This document shows positions 32,332 to 44,449 of a stretch of 64,000 nt of DNA, piece after piece. The DNA is from Chelydra serpentina (Eukaryota > Chordata > Testudines > Chelydridae), in assembly GCA_037349315.1 (NCBI GenBank), contig JBAIAC010000059.1, positions 15,904,501 through 15,968,500 on the forward strand. Direction: 5' to 3'. The notes beneath the pieces are model-generated. The model ran no database searches, was not told the DNA's origin, and was given only the letters and a program-made list of their open reading frames with translations. How positions within the stretch are numbered: the stretch's first letter is position 1; each line of letters begins with the position of its first letter. The translations under genes were made by a program, and so were the position numbers.

Positions 32332-33541
32332 CATTCCATGGGTTTATAAGCATCTAAGAGCTTATCTACACATTAAATGTATTCCAGAATAAGGTAGGGT
32401 GTGAATTTAAAATGGAATAACTATTCCAGACTAACTCCATGTGGACACTCTTATTCTGGAATAGGAGTGCCTTTTCTGGTTTAGTTTAATCCACTTCCAA
32501 AGTGGATTGAGATATTTTGGAAGAGGGTACTCTTACAGGTAGTTTTTCAAGAATAACTCTATGCCTAGGCAAGCCGTAAGGGGTGCAGAATATTTTCAGT
32601 AGGATGATTAAAATCCCATATCATGCTGAAAAAGGAAACAGAATTTTTGGTGATACAGGAGGTCTGGAAAAAACTGGCTCAAAACATGATAAAACCATCC
32701 TTGAAGTACTAATTGGAGATCAGAATAACACAGGGACAGATTTTCCTGCTAAGATTGCTGAGCAGAGAGAATCCTCCCTTGGAGTGGATGGTTTCCTTTC
32801 TGAGCAGAGTCGGGCCGTCACTCTTCCTGCATGACCCTTACCTTTCTATAGGGTCAGGAAATCCATGCATGGGAATGGTGTGGACTGCAGACAGCATTCA
32901 CTCACCAGCCTAGTGGGGAATCTACTTAAAAGTAAATTTGAGTTCTCCACATTATGGAAGCCCCCTGTGGAAGGATTGAAAATGGCAGGCAGGCAGCTGA
33001 GCTGACAGGGTGCTGAGGGAGGGCTGGGGACTCCAAAGCCAGTGAGAACACACTGTGGCAGTGTACAAATAAACCTTGGCCTTTGGTGATTTCCATCAGG
33101 TCCACGGGGACCTCACGATATCAGCACACATTCTGAGGCCACAAGGGAGAAGGCAGACACCACCTCACAAGATGATTCAGAGGAAACTCCACACACAAAA
33201 AATGTTGTGGTCTTTCATTCCCCAACTTTATCCCCTCCAGAGGGTTTTCTATGGGAGGAGGCAAGCTAACACCCCCCACCCCCACCCCGGCCCCAATGCA
33301 TTAAAAAGCTATTTATATCTTACTCTAGGTCTGCTAATAGAAAAAATGCTAGGTACCAGTTCCACAATGCTACTGGGCAAGAATCTGATCTCAGTTAAAC
33401 CAGTGTAAATGGGGAGTAACTCTTCTGAATGCAAAGGCGTTATACCAGATTTATACGTGGACTTCAGATCAGAATTTGGCCTGTTGTTGAGGTCAGGGCA
33501 ATAATTTCCTACTTAATTCCTACAATACTAAATAGACTTAC
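32332..33541. other. Non-coding DNA with a MITE-like block
   Basis: At about 32358-32540 GCTTATCTACACATTAAATG and repeated TATTCCAGAATAAG/CTTATTCTGGAATA inverted pieces suggest a MITE. Beyond that nothing is recognised. Confidence 0.4.
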
Positions 33542-33611
33542 CAAGAATACAGTCATTATACCACATCTCCAGGATTTCCCCAGCTGAATCATCAGATGCC
33601 ACAGCCCTCAC
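33542..33611 (-). CDS. Candidate 70-nt internal exon of an unidentified minus-strand gene
   Basis: The acceptor is strong: a long CT-rich run (CCTCCCCTTTTTTTCTTCC) ends GCCTTAG. The donor CTTG|GTAAGT is near consensus. Only one frame is open: VRAVASDDSAGEILEMWYND followed by three more residues. It starts in phase 0, matching the end of the exon at 54900-54993, and ends in phase 1, matching the inner acceptor of the exon at 19567-19689. The two-sided phase agreement and good sites make it a convincing exon despite its size. The function is unknown. Confidence 0.58.
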
Positions 33612-34075
33612 CTAAGGCATGGAAGAAAAAAAGGGGAGGGAGAGTGCTCTTTAGCAGAGATTAAAGAAATGTAAAGTAAAACAGAATCTCATATTATCTG
33701 AATCAAAATTCCTTTGTACAGTAACAAGAGGGAAAAACTAAAAACAAAACTGGAAACCAATTTGCAAATTGCCAATAAGTTTCCACCAGGCTAATTCACC
33801 AAGGAACGTACTGAACCCCAGAGATCCCTTAATTAATAGTGTCACATTTGCAATGGGATAGTTAAGGTTGTACCAGCGTTTCCATTGTAAATCCCTAATT
33901 ATACTTCAGCAAAACAGTTAATTACTTGCTGAAACATGATATACACAATATACAGTATACAGGGTGTAGTCCAGGAGGCAATGTCTTTACATAATTTTTT
34001 TTTAAAAAAAGGTTGAAATTAATCTAGCTTTTGGATCAGGTTTTTGTTTGTTTGAGGATAGTACAAAGCAGAAGA
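33612..34075. other. Presumed intron sequence
   Basis: It begins with the pyrimidine tract of the exon's acceptor (33614-33640, as purines on the plus strand). Nothing else is recognised. Confidence 0.35.
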
Positions 34076-34290
34076 TTAATTGGTTTCTGACACTGAAATA
34101 ATAATAAAATAATAATAAAAATAATCTTGGAAGGCGCTGAGTGTCCTCCTTTCCTACGCTCTTCAAAGGGAAGTGAGGGTGCTCAGCACCTCAGGGTGGG
34201 ATTCACAAAGGAAATTAGATGTCTAACTCCCATTGAAATCACAGTCAATGGCAAAATTCCTATTGGCATCAACGGAGAGGATCAGAGCCA
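34076..34290. repeat. Local duplicated segment, copy A
   Basis: GGTTTCTGACACTGAAATAA, an (AAT)n run (34096-34125), TTGGAAGGCGCTGAGTGTCC and AGTCAATGGCAAAATTCC occur in the same order as at 35576-35800. Similarity is clear over about 210 bp. Confidence 0.65.
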
Positions 34291-34769
34291 TATATACAGC
34301 ATATCATTGAGACATTATGAAATATAAGTCGATGTCATAGCAGAGCTCTTTGGCATTCATGGTATATTTTATACTGGACAGAAGGGATACTGGGCTGTCT
34401 GTAATATTTATATATGCTATACTCTATTTTGCTGGAATCTTGACAGTGTTTTTGTAAAAAAAGATTTTACAGTGTCAAATGCACAGGCAAGGGCTGAGCA
34501 TGTAAGGTGCTGAGCATCCCGGTATTGTCTATCAGAATTTAGGGCACTCAGCCCCTTGCAGGAAATGGTAAGCAGTTTACTGAACCGGGCTCTCAGCAAG
34601 CAGTTAAATGTCTAAACACTTTAACCCATCAAGTATTCATCATTGTGCTCATAGTGGGGGCAGCATGGCCAACACTTCCAATTGTTTATCAACACAACAA
34701 GGAAAGAACTCTATGGCCCAATCTTGCACCTCTGAAGTCAGTGAGAGTTTTGCCATTTCCTTATTTAAA

Positions 34770-35010
34770 GAAGAAGGATGGTCCAGTGCCTGGGGTGTCA
34801 GCCTAGCACTCAAGAGTCCTGGGTTCAGGTCTGCGCTCTCCTACAGACTTCCTCTGTGATGCTGGACAAATTGCTTAGTCTCTCTGTACCTCAGCTGTAA
34901 AATGGGGATAATAGCACTGCCCTACCTCACAGGGGTGTCATAGGAGAGCTATAATATAGAGTGCATGGTGCTCAGACAATACAGTACTGGAGACCATAGA
35001 GAGAGAGAAC
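34770..35010 (+). repeat. MIR-type (core) SINE
   Basis: A tRNA-like head (GGTCCAGTGCCTGGGGTG...GGGTTCAGGTC) is followed by a core TGGACAAATTGCTTAGTCTC and AAAATGGGGATAATAGCACT, both typical of MIR. Confidence 0.75.
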
Positions 35011-35128
35011 AAGAGAAGGACTGAGCCCTACATATACCTGGGTTTCAAGAGCTGATTCTTGCACATCCTCAGAACCTCTTAAAGTCAACACCTAGGACAT
35101 TTGCAAGGCAGAATTGTTGCCTTCCTAG

Positions 35129-35261
35129 CAGGGCCGGCTTTAGCGGGTGAGGGGCCCCACACCCTCCGGACTTGTCGGAGCAAAAAAAAACCAACAAAAC
35201 CTCCCACGGCCAATTCGTCCGAGTAAAAAAAACTGGAGGAATCAGCTTAAAGCCGGCCCTG
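35129..35261. mobile_element. 133-bp hAT MITE with perfect 8-bp TSD
   Basis: CAGGGCCGGCTTTA at the left is the exact inverse of TAAAGCCGGCCCTG at the right. CTTCCTAG flanks both sides (35121-35128 and 35262-35269). Confidence 0.92.
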
Positions 35262-35269
35262 CTTCCTAG

Positions 35270-35575
35270 AGTGAAGATTATTGACTAGAAATCATATTAT
35301 AAATCAAACTCTTCTTCCTTTCACTCCTTGATGCATGACAGGCTTTAAATTGTGGTTAGACTGACTCAACTCTTGGTTTGGGAAATTGTCTCTCCATAAA
35401 TAGGCTTCCTGAAATTGAATAAATTGATTTTAAATAGCACTTCCATCAGTAAGGAGGTTAAGATTTAGACATAATCAGATCTGTTAAATAGTCACTAGTA
35501 TTTGCATCTAATGGGCCAGATTCCTCTACCCTTATTCACATTAAGTTCTATCTTAAGTAACAAAAACATAAAGGA
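35270..35575. other. Non-coding DNA
   Basis: Nothing is recognised. Confidence 0.3.
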
Positions 35576-35800
35576 TTTTTAACTGGTTTCTGACACTTTA
35601 AAATAATAAAAAACAATATTTAGTTCAATCTTGGAAGGTGCTGAGTGTCCTCCTTTCCCACTTTCTTCAAAGGGAAATGAGGGTGCTCAGTATCTCGCAG
35701 GATCAGCACCTCAGGTTGGGATTCACAAAGGCACTTAGGAATCTAATGCCCACTGAAATCAAAGTCAATGGCAAAACTCCTATTGGTGTCAAGCAAGGAG
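35576..35800. repeat. Local duplicated segment, copy B
   Basis: It is the diverged partner of 34076-34290. It lacks the (AAT)n expansion and has an extra GTATCTCGCAGGATCAGC stretch. Confidence 0.65.
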
Positions 35801-37839
35801 CCCCACTGAAATCAATTTGCAAAATAAGGTGCTACTCCACATGAATAAGGATATCAGAATTGGATCCCTTAATTTGACTAATACAGTATTTAAAAATATC
35901 AGCATATCACTGTTGTATCCATATAGTCTATTCACATCACCGTTGTTTTTTAAAAAATATTGATGAATTTTTCCAGGAAAACAGTTGGCCACATTTCAAG
36001 AAACTTTCAGACGGGGAAGTACCTAATACACATGGCAAGGCCTGGCCTCTGCAAACTACCATTTGGGGCCTGATCTTGCTCCCATTCGTATCAATGGGAG
36101 TTTTGAAACTGAATTCAATGAGAACAGGATCAAGCTTCATTTTGGGTGACTTTCTAAATTACCTTTATTACATTTAGTTAAGCTACTTAGAAGCCGAGAC
36201 TTATTCTTGGACAAGTGCCAAAAAACCTTGCTAGAGTGAAGGACCAATGACAGATTTAACATCCAATATCTTACAAATCACCAGGACTAGCAAGCAATGC
36301 TTTTACATCATCTGATGGCAGCACTAGACCTTAGCTTTCTAATGGTACAAGGATTAATCTCTAACTCTGGCAGTTTGTGAGATATCAGCTGCTAAAATCA
36401 TGTAGCAATTGAAGTGAGGAAGAAAGTAAGGTGACAATCATACCCAGTAAAATGCCATTTTAAAGGTCAACTCTTCATGAATTGTCTTGGCTAGAATCAC
36501 TTTGAGAGCCCACTACTGATACTTTCAGCTTCAATAAACTTTTCCAAACACTGGCTTTGATCTCATGATCAGAACGGAAAAAAGTCACATTCATACCCTC
36601 AAGTGGGAAAACAAGAAAGAAAGGCACAGAGAAAAGTGTTGTTTGGCTATTCTGTTATAACCATTAATCTAATTTCATCCCATCTCAAAGTCCCTCAAGA
36701 ACCAGCTACTAAATCCATTTTTCCCCACTGGTTGGTGTTTTCCACATCTCAATGAAGTCTGAGCTCCCCAATTCACTGTCATAGTCTGTAACAAAGCTCA
36801 GTCTCAAAAATGTCAAACATAACAAAGAGGCACTCACAAGAGAGAAATTGGCCACAAACACTGCTACAACACCCACTCTCATACGCTCAGCATTTATCAG
36901 CCAAGTCTGAGTAGGCGTGGCAAGCTATCACTACTTCTACTAGTGCTGACATGAGATGCTGTTGGTTACCAACCTGAGAAAAATTGTCATAACTACTGAA
37001 GCTCACAAGCAGCATCTGTCCCTTCCTGCTACTCCTAGCCCACTGAATGAACTGTTGAAGGACAAAGACCAACAGCTGTCATAATCCGATTGAGCACTAA
37101 AGAAACCGCACACTGCAGCACTTGTACAGCCAATTTCGAGCCCAAATTTTCTACTCACCAGTTCAGAAACCAGGAAGACAGTTCAGTTTCATAATTAGTG
37201 TCAGAGGGCATGGACATCACTCACTCTCTTTCTATGAAATAACCGTAGTTAACTATACACCCACCTACCTCCCCCCAAAACCATGCAGATAGCTGAAAAG
37301 TGTAAGCATCAGTCTGCTAAATAGCAACGGTTCTACTCTATGTGTATGAAAGTTTATCCATCAGCAGATGACAGCAGACTGGTGGCTTGACTTACGGTAG
37401 GTTGAGAGAAGAATCAGTTGAAGAGGTTGTTGATAAGATATTCCTGCATCATTTTTTCTATTATGCTAAAACAGTAATGTTATACATTTAAAAAATGGAG
37501 CAGTTCTTCATGGCTTAGGTCATCTGTACAGTACACTGCATTATTTGGTTGTGTGTTCATGTTGCATCTTGCCACACCTCTGATTTACCCCCATAATTAT
37601 ACTCTTTTCTGAGGTTCTGAACTGCATTCCTAATATCCACTCTTCTTCTTGACTTTGCCTACTCTCTTGCTTCTGCTGCTACCATCAGCTGCCACAAATT
37701 CTATGCTCTGCATAACAGAGACCTTTCACAGCTGAGCTGATTACTGTGGTTATGGACAATCTGCTGTTTCTGAGCCTCCTTCTGAGTGGTATAAAACCAG
37801 CTCTATGCTACTTGTTTCCCCATTTTGGTGTAGGAGGCA
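35801..37839. other. Non-coding DNA
   Basis: About 2 kb with no recognised exon, RNA or bounded repeat. Confidence 0.35.
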
Positions 37840-38092
37840 TCTAGCTGGGCAGTTGGGGAGGTCTAAGTTGGATATTAGGAAAAACTATTTCACTAGGAGG
37901 GTGGTGAAGCACTGGAATGGGTTACCTAGGGAGGTGGTGGAGGAATCTCCATAATTAGAGGTTTTTTAAGGCCCAGCTTGACAAAGCCCTGGCTAGGATG
38001 ATTTAGTTGGTGTTGGTCCTGCTTGGAGCAGGGGGTTGGACTAGTTGACCTCCTGAGGTCTCTTCCAACCCTAATCTTCTATGATTCTATAG
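37840..38092 (+). mobile_element. CR1 LINE 3' fragment
   Basis: It begins GGGGAGGTCTAAGTTGGATATT and ends with GGGTTGGACTAG, CTCTTCCAACCC and TTCTATGATTCTATAG, the classic CR1 3' terminus. It corresponds to the last part of the RT reading frame plus the 3' UTR. It is 5'-truncated. Confidence 0.88.
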
Positions 38093-38439
38093 CTGTAGTG
38101 CACTGCACTTTGGAAATCCCCACTCACCAAGTAAGTTCCTAGGGGATCACCCATTTGGTTTCTCTGAGATATGCCAGGATCTGGTTTGGATCTGATCTGT
38201 TCCAGGTGGATTAGAGCCACTTTTCTTTCCCTGCACAGTTCAATCAGAGTCAGGGAGCTGGGCCATGGGACTTACATTTATTTGTAGAAAGACAACTTCT
38301 CACTAACACATGTGCATGCTGGTGACTCTCTCACCAGTCCAAAGAGGTAAGCCCAAATCCATTTCAGGCCCTTACCACAGGGCACAATTTTACGTTCGGA
38401 CATAAAACTCATAAGTAACATCACAGCAATTCCGCTGAC
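38093..38439. other. Non-coding DNA
   Basis: Nothing is recognised. Confidence 0.3.
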
Positions 38440-38672
38440 CAACACAGACTACTGAGGCATTTTCCTCACAGGCCTCCCACTCTTCACAAAGACTGATTCC
38501 CAGGTTTGCTCGCTTGAGAAGCTTTTTCCCAGCTCTAGTTCTCTCTGGTCACAAACTGCTCCTACCTCAGCAGACCTGGGTTTTGGTCTCATGTTTCTCA
38601 TCATCTAACCTTCGCAGCTTGGCACAGGTGGAGCGGAGCCTTAGCTCCCTTAAAGGGCCAGTTCACCCTGTG
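38440..38672 (-). mobile_element. LTR-like fragment, minus orientation
   Basis: On the minus strand it starts near ATCACAGGGTGAACTGGCCC followed by TTTAAGGGAGC, close to the 2490-2763 fragment. The far end is undefined. Confidence 0.4.
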
Positions 38673-39701
38673 ATACCCTGGATGCATCACTCCTGTATTT
38701 TTGTGTTAATACACCATTACCAAACCAAAGAAAACCAATCAGCTACATATCACTAGTCTGTTTAAACATTTTTACAGAGATTTTTGTCTGACTGATACTC
38801 ATGACTTACTCACTTGGGCTGTCAAGGCTTTGTCCACAGCACAGGCAGACAGCATGAAAGCTCCTTCATATTACCTCCTTGAACATGCCTCGACCCAGAC
38901 CCGAAGGGACCCTTCTAGAGACGAGAGGTTAGCTTAGTCTCCAAGCTTATCCAGTCCTTGGCCTTCTCTGCCGAGACTGCAAATAGGGAGGCAACCGGTG
39001 CCAATTGTAATCGGGGTGGTTTGTGATGTCTCCACTGAAGAAGTGGACTGAGAGACCACCCAGAATCCATCAGACGGTAACAAATTTGGCCACTGACAAT
39101 CTGAGCTGGATATACACCAGCAATCTGGAGGCGAAACACGCTGTAACTCATTGCTAGTCCCTTGTTATCCAACCTTACTACACAATTGTACAGCACGTTT
39201 AGGGCTTGAAAGAGATAAAGCATGAGAATACATTACAGTGCATGTGATTGGGAGGGACAGAATACAAAAGATGAACAAAATACATTATAGGCAGGTGTGT
39301 CAGAATTCGATTTTTAGTTTTGATTTTTATATTTAACCTTTTTGGGGGATTTGTATCTATTTGAATTTAATTTAAGATTCTGCAGGGTGTCAAATGACCT
39401 GGACGAGCCCATTACTATGGGGGAGGCCACCCCTCTGCTGAATGGCTCCTGCTGGGGGCTGTGCTCCTCCCCCTCTTGCAGCCCTGGCCAGGGGTCTCTG
39501 TTCTGCCCCACCAGGACCGCAGCCTCCCTCAACACCCCTCCAGCACCTTGTGCCTGCAGGAATCAGGCGTCAGTGGCCCCCCAGCCATGCCTAAGGGATC
39601 CCCGCTGTCAGTGGCCCCGCTGCCTAAGCTAACTAATAGGAGAAGCCCAGGAGAGGAGTACATTTTAAGCCCCACTCCTCTCATTGGAGATAGGCGCCTA
39701 A
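38673..39701. other. Non-coding DNA
   Basis: A 102-codon minus-strand frame at 38915-39223 lacks splice signals and is likely repeat-derived or chance. GC content rises after 39400. Confidence 0.3.
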
Positions 39702-39976
39702 GGCCTGGTCTATACTGGGGGCGGGGGAGAGGAGGAAACGATCTAAGTTACGCAACTTCAGCTACGTGAATAATGTAGCTGAAGTCGACGTGCTTAAATC
39801 TACTCACCGCGGTGTCTTCGCCTGCCTCTCGCCTGCGCCTCTCGCCCTGGTGGAGTACCGGAGTCGACGGGGGAGCGCACGGCGGTTGGTTTATTGCCTC
39901 TAGACTAGACACAATAACTCGACCCCCGCTGGATCGATCGCTGCCCGTCGATCCTGCGGGTAATGTAAACAAGCCC
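39702..39976. mobile_element. Harbinger-type MITE, TAA duplication
   Basis: GGCCTGGTCTATACTGGG at the left pairs loosely with the inverted right end GGGCTTGTTTACATTACC. TAA flanks both sides (39699-39701 and 39977-39979), the usual Harbinger target. The interior is CpG-rich with GTCGAC and GATCGATCG. Confidence 0.65.
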
Positions 39977-40159
39977 TAAGTCTGGGCTGCAGGGAGGTGC
40001 CTATCTCTGCTTGCGAAACCGGAAACGCTCTCCTGGAGTCAGGTGGCTTCGGCACTTCAGTCCTTTCTTGTGAGAATGAGTGAGGCGCTTGCCTCATGCC
40101 CCTCACCCCAAATAGCCAGAAGAGGAGGAGGTGGTTCCAGTGACGTCACCCACCTTATA

Positions 40160-40222
40160 ACTTTTAGCCAAGTGGTTAGAGCATTCACCTGGGATGTGAG
40201 AGACCCAGGTTCAAGTTTCCCC
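40160..40222 (+). repeat. tRNA-derived SINE head
   Basis: TAGCCAAGTGGTTAGAGCATT fits a pol III A box with D-loop, and GGTTCAAGTTTCC fits a B box at the right distance. It is not a genuine tRNA, because acceptor-stem pairing and the anticodon arm are not evident. Confidence 0.5.
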
Positions 40223-40479
40223 TCTGCCTGAGGGAGAAAAATGATATGAACAGGAGTCACCTACCTGAGAGTCAGTCTCTCCCGTTAAAGTTGTTCCACT
40301 GAGGACAGATAATTAAAAAGCAATTGGAGTAGGGGGACTAGATCCAGGGTCTCTAACTTCCCACCTAAGGGCCCAAACCACCAGGCTACAAAGTCATTTT
40401 CAGGCTTTTTTTGGCCCAATGACGCTTTAATCTTCAACAGGCAAGATTACCAGACTATGCCATAGCTCAGTGGTTAGAT

Positions 40480-40860
40480 CAGTGGCTCTCAACCTTTTCT
40501 GACTTCTGAACCCCTTTTAGGAGTCGGATTTGTCTTGTGTTACTCCCAAGTTTCACCACATTTAAAAACCACTTGCTTACAAGATCAGACATAAAAATAC
40601 AAGTGTCACAACACACTATTACTGAAAAATTGCTTACTTTGTCATTTCTACTACACACTTCTAAAATAAATCAATTGGAATATCAGTATATAGTATATAG
40701 AACAGTATAAACAAGTCATTGTCCGTATGAAATTATAGTTTGTACTGACTTCAGTAGTGCTTTTTATGTAGCCTGGAGTAAAACTAGGCAAATATCTAGA
40801 TGAACTGATGTCCCCCTGAAAGACCTCTGCATACCCCCAGGGGGTACATAAGAACCACAG
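40480..40860. mobile_element. hAT-type MITE
   Basis: It begins CAGTGGCTCTCAACCTTTTC, the common hAT terminus, and ends GTACATAAGAACCACAG, an imperfect inverse. It is AT-rich inside with TATAGTATATAG. The target duplication is not clear. Confidence 0.65.
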
Positions 40861-41320
40861 GATTTGAACAGGAGTGCTCTAACCCATTCTCCCCTGCTGC
40901 CTGAGCAGGGAATTCAACCTGAGTCTATCACATCCCACATGAGTGCTCCAAACTCAGGGCTAAAAGTGATAAGACCACTACTTCCACCTCCTCTTTCTCC
41001 AGCAGCCCCCTTTTGAATGGGACCCAATACATATGAGCATGCCCACTGGATCAGGCCCCGGTGGATCAGGCAAACACTTGTCTTCCCCTGGTTCACGGAT
41101 TGCTCTGGGACTTTGTTGGGAGAGAGGGGCCCCAACACATACAAGCAGGCAGCAGTGTGCATGCCAGGAGACAGAAACTTAGGAGCCTAAGGAACATTTA
41201 TCGCAAAAACGTTTAGGTGTTGAGTGAGTTTAGACACCTATAGGGTTTGGCAGCAGCTGAAGAGGAGTTCTGTGGATCGCAGTGGAGCCTAAAACTGGGA
41301 CTTAGGTGCCTAAGTCTGGG
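40861..41320. other. Non-coding DNA
   Basis: Nothing beyond SINE-like debris is recognised. Confidence 0.3.
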
Positions 41321-41617
41321 GGCATGTCTACACTCTCAGCTAGATCGGCACTGCTGCAATCAATGCAGTGGTGTCGATTTAGCGGGTCTGTCTGATGAAG
41401 ACCCGCTGGGTTGATGGCAGAGCGCTCTCCGGTCGACTCCGGTACTCCAGCTCCCCAAGAAGAGTAAGGTAAGTCGTCAGGAGAGCATCTCCCGTCGACA
41501 CAGCATGGTGTAGACACCGCTGTAAGTCGACCTAAGTTACGTCGACTTCAGTTACATAACTTACATAACTGAAGTAGTGTAACTTAGGTTGACATACAGC
41601 TAGTAAGTAGACCAGCC
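41321..41617. mobile_element. Harbinger-type MITE
   Basis: The left end GGCATGTCTACACTCTC is matched loosely by the inverted right end GGGCTGGTCTACTTAC. The interior has GTCGAC-rich inverted segments (GTCGACCTAAGTTACGTCGAC near 41527). Confidence 0.6.
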
Positions 41618-42189
41618 CTGGGGTTAGGTGCTTGGGCACATTTGCAGATCTGGGCTTAATAGAATGAAGGGGAAGATTTTCAAAGGCATAAGTGGATGGC
41701 TGCAGCACAATAAACTAAAGCTAAAGTAGTTATATGCTTTATAGTCACAGGATTTGTCACAGCTATTAACAGAGCTCCCACAGCTTCACAACAAGGTAAA
41801 GTCACATCCACAGTTTCAGGAAATTCATGGCTCTGCCAGATCTTGTAAACATTCATGTTCTCTGATTTCCATGTTTAAGAGGGGCTTAAACAAGCCAATT
41901 AGCTGAAACCATTCCACCTCCCTTGCTTGCCATTCTCAAACTTAAAGAACAAGACACAATGGTCAGTGAGTGTAACAGAATGGTGGCAGTGATTCATACT
42001 GACAGCAGTAAGGCTCAGCTTCTCGATGAGATGGAGAATCCCTGGCCCCAGGCTAGCAGAGTACATTGTTACAGAAATGGAAAATTATAGAACAGATGTT
42101 ACTGCAGTGCTGAATGGGAGATGCTATGCTAAAGAAAACAATATTCAACAAGTCAAGGCAAGTAAAGATGTACAAGAGAGAGGGAGCAA
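41618..42189. other. Non-coding DNA
   Basis: Nothing is recognised. Confidence 0.3.
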
Positions 42190-43732
42190 ATCATAGAATC
42201 ATAGAATCTCAGGGTTGGAAGGGACCTCAGGAGGTCATCTAGTCCAACCCCCTGCTCAAAGCAGGACCAAACCCAACTAAATCATCCCAGCCAGGGCTTT
42301 GTCAAGCCTGACCTTAAAAACCTCTAAGGAAGGAGATTCCACCACCTCCCTAGGTAACCCATTCCAGTGCTTCACCACCCTACTAGTGAAAAAGCTTTTC
42401 CTAATATCCAACCTAAACCTCCCCCTCTGCAACTTGAGACCATTACTCCTTATTCTGTCATCTTCTACCACTGAGAACAGTCTAGATCCATCCTCTTTGG
42501 AACCCCCTTTCAGGTAGTTGAAAGCAGCTATCAAATCCCCCCTCATTCTTCTCTTCTGCAGGCTAAACAATCCCAGTTCCATCAGCCTCTCCTCATAAGT
42601 CATGTGCTCCAGCCCCCTAATCATTTTTGTTGCCCTTCGCTGTACTCTTTCCAATTTATCCACATCCTTCTTGTAGTGTGGGGCCCAAAACTGGACACAG
42701 TACTCCAAATGAGGCCTCACCAGTGCCGAATAGAGGGGAATAATCACGTCCCTCGATCTGCTGGAAATTCCCCTACTTATTCCACCCAAAATGCCATTAG
42801 CCTTCTTGGCAACAAGGGCACACTGTTGACTCATATTCAGCTTTTCGTCCACCGTAACCCATAGGTCCTTTTCTGCAGAACTGCTGCCCAGCCATTCGGT
42901 CCCTAGTCTGTAGCAGTGCATGGGATTCTTCCGTCCTAAGTGCAGGACTCTGCACTTATCCTTGTTGAACCTCATCATATTTCTTTTGGCCCAATCCTCT
43001 AATTTGTCTAGGTCCCTCTGTATCCTATCCCTACCCTCCAGCGTATCAACCACTCCTCCCAGTTTAGTGTCATCTGCAAACTTGCTAAGGGTGCAGTCCA
43101 CACCATCCTCCAGATCGTTAATGAAGATATTGAACAAAACCGGCCCCAGCACCGACCCTTGGGGCACTCCACTTGACATGGAACCATTGATCTGCCAACT
43201 AGACATGGAACCATTGATCACTACCCGTTGAGCCCGACCATCTAGCCAGTTTTCTATCCACCTTACCGTCCATTCATCCAGCCCATACTTCTTTAACTTG
43301 CTGGCAAGAATACTGTGGGAGACTGTATCAAAAGCTTTGCTAAAGTCAAGAAATAGCACATCCACTGCTTTCCCCTCATCCACAGAGCCGGTTATCTCAT
43401 CATAGAAGGCAATTAGGTTAGTCAGGCATGACTTGCCCTTGGTCAATCCATGCTGACTGTTCCTGATCACTTTCCCCTCCTTTAAGTGGTTCAGAATTGA
43501 TTCCTTGAGGACCTGTTCCATGATTTTTCCAGGCACTGAGGTGAGACTGACTGACCTGTAGTTCCCCGGATCTTCCTTCTTCCCTTTTTAAAAGATGGGC
43601 ACTACATTAGCTTTTTTCCAGTCATCCGGGACCTCCCCCGATTGCCATGATTTTCCAAAGATAATGGCCCATGGCTCTGCAATCTCATCGGCCAACTCCT
43701 TTAGCACCCTAAATCCTTCTTGTTTTAATAGT
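42190..43732 (-). mobile_element. CR1 LINE, 5'-truncated
   Basis: The minus-strand element ends with the ATTCTATGATTCTATGATTT CR1 terminus at 42190-42205 and covers the C-terminal half of ORF2 plus the 3' UTR. It is truncated at about 43732, as usual for CR1. The RT frame is largely open. Confidence 0.93.
42277..43536 (-). pseudogene. CR1 reverse transcriptase, C-terminal part
   Basis: The 419-codon reading contains [15 protein letters not shown] with the first catalytic Asp (about residue 64), [11 protein letters not shown] (about 122-132) and FADDTKLGG with the catalytic Asp pair (about 153-158). The C-terminal CR1 segment ends near ARWIE-like and [15 protein letters not shown] motifs. It lacks the endonuclease and N-terminal RT because of truncation, and an in-frame TAA lies a short way upstream of its start. 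An in-frame 27-bp duplication just before the VPQG motif (43176-43219) adds residues, so the enzyme is probably inactive. Confidence 0.9.
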
Positions 43733-43934
43733 AAATCAGCTTTGCAAAAACGTCAGGAAAATTTACTAGTTCAGGGACCAAATGACTCCCTTCATCAGAA
43801 TGACAGTTGATGCTGGAGGAAATATTAATTATATTTTGCTTACCCTGCAAACTCAGGTGAGAGGTTTTTGTGTGTGGACAGGAGAGGGATTAAGGCAATG
43901 CCTGAGTTAGCTCTGTAGTGATGACATATACTCA
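43733..43934. other. Non-coding DNA
   Basis: This is a short gap between the CR1 and Harbinger elements. Confidence 0.3.
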
Positions 43935-44449
43935 GGCCACACTACACTACAAACTTTGGCTGACGCAAGTTATGACAGCATGAAGCCACCGCAGTTCGTA
44001 TATTGCTTGTGCGCATGCATACCTGGCTCCTTGTGTTGGTGCTGGCCATACTTACCAGGAGAGCTTGGGTCGATGCACAGTCCAGTGCACCATGGGTACA
44101 TATCCCAGTGTGCAACCACCCATAGCAGTGTCTTTTGGGAAGTTTTGGCAATTCATGATAGAGCAGAAATGAGTCACGCAGGAGTGACTGGAAGCAAGGG
44201 CTCAACTTCCTAGCGCGTAACTGTCTCCATCCCAGAATGTCATCTGTATTCCATAATTTTTGCATCTTTTGGAAAAATTCCACAAACCTGCGCTGTACTC
44301 CTTGCTGTCCACCACCTATGACAGAAGAAAGGAGCCTGCACAGATCTGCACTACTGCTATAAGCACTGCAAGCACCGGACACACAATCCTCCGGTGTTTG
44401 CAGAGCTGTAAGAAGAACCAAATAAACTGGGAACAGGACAATTCCGTGG

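Noticed and set aside
38915..39223. 102-codon minus-strand frame considered as an exon
   Set aside because: No acceptor or donor of suitable quality bounds it, and the sequence reads like repeat-derived DNA.
40160..40222. Apparent tRNA gene
   Set aside because: Box A and box B words only; no convincing acceptor or anticodon stems, so a SINE head is more likely.
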